Shown in pieces: positions 18,592-27,513 of a stretch of 64,000 nucleotides of DNA. The stretch covers positions 1-64,000 of the forward strand of contig CAWBTF010000017.1 of assembly GCA_963791595.1 (NCBI GenBank), read 5' to 3'. Positions within the stretch are counted from its first letter, which is position 1. Each line of letters begins with the position of its first letter. This DNA is from JAEMQF01 sp963791595. GTDB taxonomy: Bacteria > Pseudomonadota > Gammaproteobacteria > Burkholderiales > Burkholderiaceae_C. The notes below the pieces were generated by a model, which was not told where the DNA came from, searched no databases, and saw only the letters and a program-made list of their open reading frames with translations. The translations under genes were made by a program, and so were the position numbers.

Positions 18592-19779
18592 AACCGCGCA
18601 CCGTGCTGTCGCTGGAACAGGCGCTGTCGCTGCCCTACGCGACGCTGCGCTTCGCGCAACTGGGCTGGCGCGTGATCCGCATCGAAGCCACGCCGACGGG
18701 CGAGGGCCTTCCCGGCGACCCGAACCGCTACATCGGCAGCCGGGTGGTTGATGATGACCGGCGCAGCTACTTCGTCGCGCCAAACGTCGGCAAGCAGGCG
18801 ATCGCGCTGAACCTGAAAGATGCGCGCGGCCAGGCGCTGCTGTCGCAGCTGATCGGTGCGTTGGATGTGGATGTGTTCTGCTGCAACACGGTGCCGTCGC
18901 GCTACGCCGCGCTCGGCATATGCTCCGCAAGTGCTGCGCGGCGCACATCCGAGGCTGATCTGGGCCGGCATCTCGGCGCAGGGGCCCGACTACCCGGACG
19001 CGCCCGGCTACGACCCGGTGATCCAGGCGATGGCGGGCTACATGGAAGTGACCGGCGCGCGCGACGGCCCGCCGACGCTGAACGGCCTGCCGGTGATTGA
19101 CCTGAAGGCCGGCGATGAGCTCTACGCAAACGTGATGCTCGCGCTGCTCGAGCGCGCCGAGAGCGGCCAGGGCGCCGAGATCCACGTGTCGATGCTGCAG
19201 GCCGCCGCCTCATGGTTGATCACGGTGCTGCCGCTGATCGATTTCGGCTGCGCGCTAGAGGAGATCACGCGCGCCGGCAACGAGCACCGCAAGTTCATTC
19301 CGACCAACGTCTACCGCACCAGCGACGGCTACGTGTTCCTCGCGATCGGCAGCGACGTGCAGTGGCGGCGTTTCACGGCGATCCCGAAGTTCGCATGCGT
19401 CGCCAACGAAGTGCGCGCGACCAACGAAGGGCGGCATCGCGAGCGCGAGGCGATCCACCGCGACATCGGCGCCGCCACAATCGCGCACCCGGCCGATGAA
19501 ATCCTCGCCGACTTGCGCGGCGCGACGATTCCCGCGACGCGCATTCACGACATCCGTCAGGTGCGCGAACTGCCGCAGTTGCGCGACAAGCTGACCCGCA
19601 CCGCGATGCCCGACGGGCGCGTGGTGCGGATGCAGCCGATGGCCGTGAACCTGCCGCAGGCGCGCACCGAACTTCACTTCGCACCGAAGTACGGCCAGCA
19701 CACGCGCAGCGTTCTCGCCGAGGCGGGTTTCGGCGCGGGCGACATCGCTTCGCTGTTCGACGCCGGTGTCGTTGCGTGA
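18588..19779 (+). CDS. iaaL: Class III CoA transferase, arylsuccinate-CoA transferase type (frameshifted)
   Basis: About 396 residues of the family III (CaiB/BaiF/Frc) fold: LPYATLRFAQLGWRVIRIE at the start, then LIWAGISAQGPDY and PGYDPVIQAMAG, which holds the family's catalytic Asp. IaaL moves CoA from succinyl-CoA to (2-aminophenyl)succinate, making the mutase substrate. The Mo-subunit stop overlaps its start. The frame breaks near 18917 (RYAALG, then YAPQVLRGAHP one base later), consistent with one extra base before TATGCTCCG. The C-terminal half is complete to the stop at 19777-19779. Confidence 0.78.
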
Positions 19780-19786
19780 GGCTTCG

Positions 19787-21806
19787 ATGAGCACCAAGTT
19801 CTTCGCCAACCCGCTGCTCGAGGCGAGCCCGAGGCCGATGCCGCGCCACATCGGCGTGATCGGTGCCGGCGCGATCGGGCCCGACATCGCGTATTACCTG
19901 AAGACGGCGCTGCCGGAGTTGAGCGTCACGCTGATCGACATTCGCCAGACAGCGATTGACGGCGCGCTCGCACGCCTGCGCGGATACACCGACAAGGCGA
20001 TTGCGCGTGGCAAGCTCAAGCCGGCGGCGGCCGAGCAGGTTCTTGCGAATCTGCACGGCAGTACCGACTACGACGCGCTCGCACCCTGCGACTGGGTGAT
20101 CGAGGCCGCGAGCGAAAACCTCGGATTGAAGCGCCGCATCTTCGCCGACGTCGAGGCGCGCGTGCGCTCCGACGCGGCAATCACGTCGAACACGAGTTCA
20201 TTGCCGGCCGCGCGCCTGTTTGCCGAGCTGCGTCACCCCGAGCGCGCGACGGTCACACATTTCTTCGCGCCGGCGTGGCGCAACCTCGCCGTCGAAGTGA
20301 TCGATTGGCCAGGCGCCGACCGCGCGCTGATCGTCTGGCTGCGGCAAGTCTTGTGCGCCACCGGCAAGCTGCCGTTGCTGACGAGCGATGTACTTTGCTT
20401 CATGCTCGACCGCGTGTTCGACAACTGGTGCAACGAGGCGGCGCTGTTGCTCGACGGCAGGTCCGCCGCCGAAATCGACAGCGTGGCGCTGGAGTTCGTT
20501 CACGCCGGGCCGTTCTTCGTGCTCAACCTCGCACACGGCAACCCGATCATCGTCGAAACGAACACATTGCAGGCCGAAGAAGGAGGGCGCGCATTACCGG
20601 CCGGCGACGATCTTCCGCTCGGTCGAGCGCTGGGCGACGCCCGCGCCGAACCAGCCGGTCGTCGTGGCGCCCGAAATCCGCGCGCGTATCCGCGACCGCC
20701 TGCTCGGCGTGCTGTTCTCGCAAACGGTCGACATCCTCGACCGCGGCATCGGCGATGCCGCCGACCTCGACATGGGTTGCCGAATCGCGCTTGGATTCAA
20801 ACGCGGGCCGCTTGAACTGATGCACGCTCTCGGCGACAAGGAATGCGCGCGCATGCTGAACTGCTTCGCCCATGAGCGGCCCGGAATGCCGCTGCCCAAA
20901 CGCGCGCTCGCCGCGTACCAGCCGGCGGCGCGCCATGTGCTCGTCGACACGATCGGCGCGGTCAAGGTCGTCACGCTGCGCCGGCCCGAGGCGCTGAACG
21001 CTCTGCACGACGAGATGACGGACGAGGTCCTCGGCGCGATCCGTCAGCACGAGAGCGACCCGAGCGTCGCAGGATTCGTGATCGTCGGCTACGGCACCAG
21101 GGCGTTCTGCGCCGGCGCCGACATCGGGCGCTTCCCGTCGCTGCTCGGCAACGCCGACGCCGCGGCACAGTACGCGCGCGACTGTTCGCGCTTGCTCGTG
21201 CACCTGGACGGCATGAACAAACCCGTGGTCGCCGCGCTGAACGGCATGGCGCTCGGCGGTGGTTTCGAGCTCGCAATGCGCTGCCACGGAATCGTCGCGC
21301 AGCGCCATGCGTGGATGCAGTTGCCCGAAGTGACGCTCGGCATCCTCCCCGGCATCGGCGCGATGGTCGTTCCGTATCGGCGCTGGCCGGCCGCGGCGCC
21401 GGTGTTCCACGCGATGCTCGCGCGTGCCGAACGTCTGAGCGCCGGGCGCGCGCATGAGCTGGGTGTGATCGATCAGCTGGCCGACGATTTCGATTCGTTG
21501 ATCCGTCTCGCGGTCGCGCGCGTGCATGAACTCGCCGGACGGATCGAGCCGATCGCGCAAGGCCGCGCCACTGTGCCCGAGTTCGGCGCGGGCGAGGCCA
21601 AGGCGGCCGATGGGCGGGTGCTGAGCGCGTCGCTCATCGGGCTGATCGCCGCAGCGGTGCGCGACGCGGCGCAGCAGCCCACGCTGGGCAGCGCGCTCGA
21701 AGTCGGTTATCGCGCATTCGGCACGGCCGCTTGCACCGCGGCGGCGCGCGAAGGCATCACGGCGTTCCTCGAACACCGCGAGCCCGATTTCAGCGCGACC
21801 GGATGA
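19787..21806 (+). CDS. Fused 3-hydroxyacyl-CoA dehydrogenase/enoyl-CoA hydratase (frameshifted)
   Basis: About 672 residues. The NAD-binding N-terminal half has IGVIGAGAIGPDIAYYL and DWVIEAASENLGLKRRIF. The C-terminal half is a crotonase domain with RAFCAGADIGRFPSLLG and GMALGGGFELAMRCH. The order (dehydrogenase first) is the reverse of FadB-type proteins. A hydratase/dehydrogenase fusion is one of the indoleacetate-induced proteins and would hydrate and oxidise the aminocinnamoyl-CoA-type product of IaaF. A +1 shift at about 20580, in the G/A-rich GAAGAAGGAGGG, splits it between the domains. Confidence 0.8.
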
Positions 21807-21845
21807 ACGACGCCCAGCGACGCTGACTCTGATGAGGACTTGACG

Positions 21846-24800
21846 ATGACCCTTGCCCCCGTCGCACTGGACGACAAGTACCGGCTCGACCGCGCCCGCG
21901 TCTTCCTCACCGGCGTGCAGGCGCTGGCGCGCCTGCCGATGCTGCAGCGCAAGCGCGACCGCGCGGCGGGCTTGAACACGGCGGGCTACATCTCGGGCTA
22001 CCGCGGCTCGCCGCTCGGCGGGCTGGACAGCGCGCTGATCGACGCCGAGCCCTACCTGCGCGAGCACGGCATCCGCTTCCACCCCGGCGTCAACGAAGAC
22101 CTCGCGGCCACGGCGATCTGGGGCACCCAGCAGTTGCGGCTGTTGCCCGGCGCAAAGCGCGACGGCATCTTCGCGATGTGGTACGGCAAGGGTCCCGGCG
22201 TGGACCGCTGCGGCGACGTGTTCAAGCAGGCGAACCAGGCCGGCACGTCGCGCGCCGGCGGCGTGCTCGTCGTCGCCGGCGACGACCACGCGGCGCGCTC
22301 GTCGGCGGTGGCGCACCAGAGCGAACACATGTTTTCGGCGTGCGCGATGCCGGTGCTCGCGCCCTCCAGCGTGCAGGAGATCCTCGACTTCGGCCTGCAC
22401 GGCTGGGCGATGTCGCGCTACACGGGGCTCTGGGTCGCGCTCAAGTTGAGCGCCGACGTGGTCGAGGGCTCGGCGACGGTCGACGTCGATTCGGCGCGGG
22501 TGCAGGTGAAGATTCCCAACGACTTCGACCTGCCGCACGACGGCCTGCACATCCGCTGGCCGGATCCGCCCGCCGCGCAAGAGCACCGCATGCAGGCGAC
22601 GAAGATCTACGCCGCAGCGGCGTATGCGCGCGCGAATGGCCTGGACCGGCTGGTGTGGGACAGCCCTGAAAACCTTCGACCCGCGCGCCTCGGTCTCGCG
22701 GCGTGCGGCAAGGCCTGGCTCGACCTGCGCCAGGCGCTGCACGAACTCGGCATCGATGAAGCCGCTGCCGCGCGCCTGGGTTTGCGCGTCTACAAGGTCG
22801 GCATGGCCTGGCCGCTCGAGGCCGACGGCGCGCGGCGCTTCGCGACCGGCCTCGAAGAAATTCTCGTGGTCGAAGAGAAGCGCCAGATCATCGAGTACCA
22901 GCTCAAGGAGATGCTCTACAACTGGCGCGACGATGTGCGCCCGCGCATCGTCGGCAAATTCGACGAAAGCGGCGAGTGGCCGGCGCCGCACAGCCAGTGG
23001 CTGCTGCCGCCCACCGGCGAGCTGACGCCGCTGATCGTCGCGCGCGCGGTCGCGTCGCGGCTCGCGCGAATCGACCCCGCCGGCAAATGGGTCGAGCGCG
23101 CCGATGCGTTGGCTTGCCGGCCGCGGATCGCGCCCAATCCGATGTTGCAGCGCACGCCTTACTTCTGCCCGGGCTGCCCGCACAACCGTTCGACCGTCGT
23201 GCCCGAAGGCTCGTGCGCGTTCGGCGGCGTGGGCTGCCACCTGATGGCGGTGGGCATGGAGCGGCGCACGCTGACGATCAGCCAGATGGGCGGCGAGGGC
23301 GCCACCTGGATCGGCATGGCCGAGCACGCCGGCCTGAAGCACATGTTCGCGAACATGGGCGACGGCACTTACTTCCACTCCGGCCTGCTGTCGATCCGCG
23401 CCGCGGTTGCGGCAAACGTGAACATCACCTACAAGATCCTCTACAACGACGCGGTCGCGATGACCGGCGGCCAGCCGGTCGACGGGCCGCTGACCGTGCC
23501 GCAGCTGACGCGCCAGGTCCACGCCGAGGGCGTGAAGCGCATCGTCGTGCTCGCCGATGACCCGCACAAATACCCGCACGATGCGGGCTTCGCGCCGGGC
23601 GTGGAGGTGTTGCCGCGCGAACGGCTCGACACGGTGCAGCGCGAACTGCGGGGCATCACCGGCGTCACCGCGCTGATCTACGACCAGACCTGCGCCACCG
23701 AGGCGCGCCGGCGCCGCAAGCGCGGTGCGTTGCCCACGCCGACGCGCCATGTGTTCATCAACGAAGCCGTGTGCGAAGGCTGCGGCGACTGCAGCGTGCA
23801 ATCGAACTGCCTGTCGGTCGTGCCCGTGCCGACCGAGTTCGGAATCAAGCGCGCGATCGACCGCTTCACCTGCAACTTCGACATGAGTTGCCTGGAGGGT
23901 TGCTGCCCGGCGCTGGTGACGGTGCAGGCAGCGTCGACGAAAAGCGGCGCGGTGGCTCCGACCTCCGGCGCGCACGCGGGCCCGCTTCCCGCCGAGATCG
24001 ACGCCTTGCCTGAACCCCAACTGCCGCTGTTCGCCGAAGCGTATTCGGTGCTGATCGCCGGCGTCGGCGGCAGCGGCGTCGTCACGCTCGGCGCGCTGCT
24101 CGGCATGGCAGCGCACCTGGAAGGGCGGCACGTGACCGTGCTCGACCAGACCGGCCTGTCGCAAAAGGCCGGCGCGGTGATGACGCATGTGCGCATCGCC
24201 GCGGACGGCGAAGCGCTGCACGCGCCGCGCATCGTTCACGCCGACCTGCTGCTCGGCTGCGACCTGCTCGTCGCCGCCGGCGCCGACAGCGTGCAGCGGC
24301 TGCGCCCTGGGCGTACGCGTTCGCTGATCAACACGGCGCAAGCGATCACCGGCGAATTCGTGCGCCACCCGGAACGCGGATTCCCGGTTGAGGCGGCGCT
24401 GGCAGCGTTGCGCGGCGTGCTCGACGCCCCTGAGGAGACCGACGCGACGCGACTGGCCACGTTGCTCGTCGGCGATTCGATCGCGACCAACATGTTCATG
24501 CTCGGCGTCGCTTGGCAACGCGGCTGGGTGCCGCTCGGCCGCGAAGCGCTGCGACGCGCGATCGAGCTCAACGGCGTTGCCGTCGAGCTGAATCAGCGTG
24601 CGTTCGACTGGGGCCGGCTTGCCGCGGCGCGGCCGCAACGCGCCGAGCAGCAGGCGATTGCGACCGAGGTGCTGCCGCAAGCACGCCGGATCGCAAGCAG
24701 CATCGACGAAGTGGTGGCCCGGCGCCGCGCCGAACTCGTCGCCTACCAGGGTGAGGCGCTGGCGCACCGCTACTGGTCGCTGGTGGAACGCGTGCGCCGC

Positions 24801-25361
24801 GCCGAGCAGCAGGTCGCGCCGGGCAGCGAACGCCTGTCGCTCGCGGTGGCGCGGCAGGCATTTCGCCTGTACGCGGTGAAAGACGAATACGAAGTCGCAC
24901 GGCTGTTCAACGACCCCGAATTCGACGCCGCGCTCGCAGCCACTTTCGGCGACGCTTGGCGCTTGAACTTCCATTTCGCGTTGCCGTGGCAGCGTGCCAC
25001 GGCCGGCGAAAGGCCACGCAAGCACCGGTTCGGCGCATGGATCAGGCCGCTGTTGCGCCTGCTGGCGCTCGGCAGACACCTGCGTGGCACGCTGCTCGAC
25101 CCGCTGCGCTGGAGCGCGCGGCGGCGCGGCGAACGCGAACTCGCCGCCGAGTACGAAGCGAGCGTCGAACGATTGCTGCGCAGGCTCGACGCGGCGCGCT
25201 TCGAGGCGGCGGTTGCCGCCGCGCAATGGCCCGAGCCGGTGCGCGGCTTCGGCGTCGTGAAGCAGCGCAATATGGAGCTGGCTCGCCAGCGCCGCGACGC
25301 GCTGTTCTCTGCGTTCGAGGCCGATGCGCCGGTGGCGGCAGAGCTGGCGCACGCGGCGTGA
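21846..25361 (+). CDS. Indolepyruvate:ferredoxin oxidoreductase, IorA-IorB fusion
   Basis: A 1171-residue thiamine-diphosphate enzyme. It has N-terminal alpha-type domains (SGYRGSPLGGLD; NEDLAATAIWGTQ) and a TPP domain with CPGCPHN and MGDGTYFHSGL. A cysteine-rich Fe-S part contains CEGCGDCSVQSNC and CLEGCC. A C-terminal IorB-type gamma domain begins VLIAGVGGSGVVTLGALLG near residue 735. It would convert indolepyruvate, from tryptophan transamination, to indoleacetyl-CoA while reducing ferredoxin. That gives tryptophan an entry to the upstream cluster; aryl pyruvates in general are an alternative. ATG 21846 is chosen over TTG 21840. Confidence 0.85.
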   Translation: MTLAPVALDDKYRLDRARVFLTGVQALARLPMLQRKRDRAAGLNTAGYISGYRGSPLGGLDSALIDAEPYLREHGIRFHPGVNEDLAATAIWGTQQLRLLPGAKRDGIFAMWYGKGPGVDRCGDVFKQANQAGTSRAGGVLVVAGDDHAARSSAVAHQSEHMFSACAMPVLAPSSVQEILDFGLHGWAMSRYTGLWVALKLSADVVEGSATVDVDSARVQVKIPNDFDLPHDGLHIRWPDPPAAQEHRMQATKIYAAAAYARANGLDRLVWDSPENLRPARLGLAACGKAWLDLRQALHELGIDEAAAARLGLRVYKVGMAWPLEADGARRFATGLEEILVVEEKRQIIEYQLKEMLYNWRDDVRPRIVGKFDESGEWPAPHSQWLLPPTGELTPLIVARAVASRLARIDPAGKWVERADALACRPRIAPNPMLQRTPYFCPGCPHNRSTVVPEGSCAFGGVGCHLMAVGMERRTLTISQMGGEGATWIGMAEHAGLKHMFANMGDGTYFHSGLLSIRAAVAANVNITYKILYNDAVAMTGGQPVDGPLTVPQLTRQVHAEGVKRIVVLADDPHKYPHDAGFAPGVEVLPRERLDTVQRELRGITGVTALIYDQTCATEARRRRKRGALPTPTRHVFINEAVCEGCGDCSVQSNCLSVVPVPTEFGIKRAIDRFTCNFDMSCLEGCCPALVTVQAASTKSGAVAPTSGAHAGPLPAEIDALPEPQLPLFAEAYSVLIAGVGGSGVVTLGALLGMAAHLEGRHVTVLDQTGLSQKAGAVMTHVRIAADGEALHAPRIVHADLLLGCDLLVAAGADSVQRLRPGRTRSLINTAQAITGEFVRHPERGFPVEAALAALRGVLDAPEETDATRLATLLVGDSIATNMFMLGVAWQRGWVPLGREALRRAIELNGVAVELNQRAFDWGRLAAARPQRAEQQAIATEVLPQARRIASSIDEVVARRRAELVAYQGEALAHRYWSLVERVRRAEQQVAPGSERLSLAVARQAFRLYAVKDEYEVARLFNDPEFDAALAATFGDAWRLNFHFALPWQRATAGERPRKHRFGAWIRPLLRLLALGRHLRGTLLDPLRWSARRRGERELAAEYEASVERLLRRLDAARFEAAVAAAQWPEPVRGFGVVKQRNMELARQRRDALFSAFEADAPVAAELAHAA

Positions 25362-26540
25362 TGGCTGGTGGGCGCGCCGCGCTGCCGGTGTTCAGCAGCG
25401 GCTTTCGCCCGTTCTACCTGCTCGGCGCGCTCTACGCACCTCTGCTGGCGCTCGGCGGCGTGGGCGCGTTTGCCGGTGTTGTCGACCTCGGTGCGAGCGG
25501 CGGGCATGTGCTGTGGCATGGCCATGAAATGCTGTTCGGCTTTGCGGCAGCGATCGTCGTCGGCACCTTGCTGACCGCGCTGCCGAGCTGGGCCGGCATC
25601 GCCGAAGTGCGTGGTGCACCGCTCGCCGCGCTGGCCCTTGCGTGGTTGCTCGGCCGCATCGCCTTCTGGGCGGCGCCATGGCTGCCGGCGAGTGCGGTCG
25701 CCCTGATCGACCTGTTGCTGTGGCCGGCGCTGCTCGCGCTGCTCGCGGCGCCGCTGTGGCGCGCGCCGAACCGCCTGTACCGCCTGCTGCTGCCGATCCT
25801 GCTGGCGATGCTGGCGGCGAATCTCGCCTACCACGCGGCGGTGCTCGGCGGCGACGTGGCCGGCGCGGAACGTGCGCTGCGCGCCGCGGTCTGGGCGCTC
25901 GTCGTGCTGTACACGCTCAAGGGCGGCGTGTTGACGCCCGTCTTCACCGGCAACGCGCTGCGCGAGTTGGGGCGCGGCACGCAGGCGCGCTTTGTGATGC
26001 CGCTGGAGACGCTGGCGCTGGCGCTGCTGGTCGCGCTCATCTGCGCCGACCTGAGCGGCGCGCGCGCACCCGCTCACGGGCGCGCTCGCCGGCGCTTGCG
26101 CGCTCGTGCACGGCGTGCGCGTCGCGCGCTGGCGCGGTTGGTGCATTGCCGACCAGCCGCTGCTGCCGGCGATGCACCTCGGCTTTGCCTGGCTGCTGTT
26201 CGCCTTTGTTCTGAAGGCTGTCGCGGAGCTCGGCGGCCCGGTGCCAGAGGCTGCCTGGCTGCACGCGTTCACGGTCGGCGCGCTCGGCCTGATGATGCTC
26301 AGCCTGATGACCCGCGTGGCGCTGCGCCACACCGGGCGCGCGCTGGTCGCGCCGGTGGGGATGCGCATCGCCGCGGTCCTGGTGTTCGGCGCCGCCGCGA
26401 TGCGCCTGGCAGCCACCGTGCATGGCTTCGGGCCGCAGGTGGTGGCGTTCGCCGCATTGCTGTGGGCAATGGCGTTCGTCGCCTACCTGGTCCGTTTCGC
26501 GGGCGTGCTGGTCGCACCGAGCCTGCCGCGCGGAACTTGA
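25361..26540 (+). CDS. nnrS: NnrS-family membrane protein (frameshifted)
   Basis: About 392 residues and some ten hydrophobic segments. The start FSSGFRPFYLLGALYAPL and WHGHEMLFGFAAAIVVGTLL are signatures of NnrS, a haem-copper membrane protein tied to nitric oxide stress in denitrifiers. The frame shifts +1 between about 26060 and 26100, within a CG-rich run. The second part (PLLPAMHLGFAWLLFAFVLK, SLMTRVALRHTGR) continues the fold. Its ATG overlaps the stop of the ferredoxin oxidoreductase (TGATG), so it may be co-translated with it. Confidence 0.8.
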
Positions 26541-26663
26541 GGGCACGCGGCGGGCCCATCTTCGCCGCCTTTGACGCTGCTCATGCCAAGCCCGGGCCAT
26601 CGTGTTGCCATGGGGAACGTATCGAGTACGCTGTCCTCATTCATCAGGTCTCGGGAGCGATTC

Positions 26664-26951
26664 ATGAGCCGCCACCACGCCACCCTGATCCGCACCATCT
26701 TCCACGACCCGCCCAGCGGCAACGTGCACTGGCGCGACATCGAATCGCTGCTCAGGCATGTCGGCGCGGAACTCGAGCCGCTCTCGGGCGCGCGGTTTCG
26801 CGCAAAGCTCAACCGCATGGAAGAGGTGCTGCACCGGCCGCACCACAGCAACGTGCTCGAAACCAGCGCGCTGCTGCACTTGCGCGCTTTTCTCGCGCGC
26901 GCCGGCGTCACGCCTTCGCAATACGAGGCCGGCGCGGCGCGCTCGAAGTGA
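26664..26951 (+). CDS. Solitary HicA-family protein
   Basis: A 95-residue protein with the HicA double-stranded-RNA-binding-like fold: SGNVHWRDIESLLRHVGAEL, RAKLNRMEEVLHRPH (His likely catalytic) and ALLHLRAFLARAGV. HicA toxins are mRNA interferases normally encoded next to HicB. No HicB-like frame flanks it, so it may be a domesticated chromosomal copy. The ATG at 26664 is preferred over an upstream in-frame start at 26571. Confidence 0.6.
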   Translation: MSRHHATLIRTIFHDPPSGNVHWRDIESLLRHVGAELEPLSGARFRAKLNRMEEVLHRPHHSNVLETSALLHLRAFLARAGVTPSQYEAGAARSK

Positions 26952-26974
26952 ACGCGCGAAACGCAGGCGTGGCG

Positions 26975-27511
26975 ATGACGAAACGTTCCTATCCCCTGTC
27001 CAAGGTCTACGGACTGCTCGAGCCGGGGCCGGTGGTGCTGCTCAGCACCGCGCACAAGGGCCAGCGCAACGTGATGGCGATGTCGTGGCACACGATGATG
27101 GAATTCGAACCGCCTCTCGTGGGCTGCATCGTCAGCGGCCGGCATCGCAGCTTCGACGCGCTGAGGGCGACGCGCCAGTGCGTGCTCAACGTGCCGACCG
27201 CGGAACTCGCGGCCAAGGTCGTGGCGTGCGGCAACTCATCGGGCGCGCGCATCGACAAGTTCCAGGCCTTCGGATTGACCCCGGCGCCGGCAGCGCTGGT
27301 CGACGCGCCGCTGATCGACGAGTGCTACGCGAATCTGGAGTGCCGCGTGCTCGACACCAGGTTCGTGAACCGCTACAACTTCTTCGTGCTCGAAGTCGTG
27401 AAGGCCTGGGTCGACCCGGCCATCAAGGCGCCGCGCACGCTGCACCACCGCGGACGCGGCGTGTTCATGGTCGCGGGCGAGACGATCAAGCTGGCGTCCA
27501 AGGCCAAGTGA
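26975..27511 (+). CDS. Flavin reductase-like FMN-binding protein
   Basis: A 178-residue split-barrel protein of the flavin reductase/DIM6-NTAB family: GPVVLLSTAHKGQRNVMAMS (FMN phosphate region), PPLVGCIVSGRH and RQCVLNVPTAELA. Such proteins reduce free flavin with NAD(P)H or serve oxygenases. Here no oxygenase is adjacent, so the partner is unknown. The downstream gene starts 2 bases after its stop. Confidence 0.75.
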   Translation: MTKRSYPLSKVYGLLEPGPVVLLSTAHKGQRNVMAMSWHTMMEFEPPLVGCIVSGRHRSFDALRATRQCVLNVPTAELAAKVVACGNSSGARIDKFQAFGLTPAPAALVDAPLIDECYANLECRVLDTRFVNRYNFFVLEVVKAWVDPAIKAPRTLHHRGRGVFMVAGETIKLASKAK

Positions 27512-27513
27512 CC

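Noticed and set aside
16495..19185. 896-codon open frame on the minus strand
   Set aside because: Antisense shadow of the Mo subunit and CoA transferase; low-complexity Arg/Ala/Val composition and no recognisable motif.
20547..25352. 1601-codon open frame on the minus strand
   Set aside because: It is the antisense shadow of the ferredoxin oxidoreductase and fusion genes. Its translation is Arg/Ala/His-rich with no domain, as expected from GC-rich codon bias.
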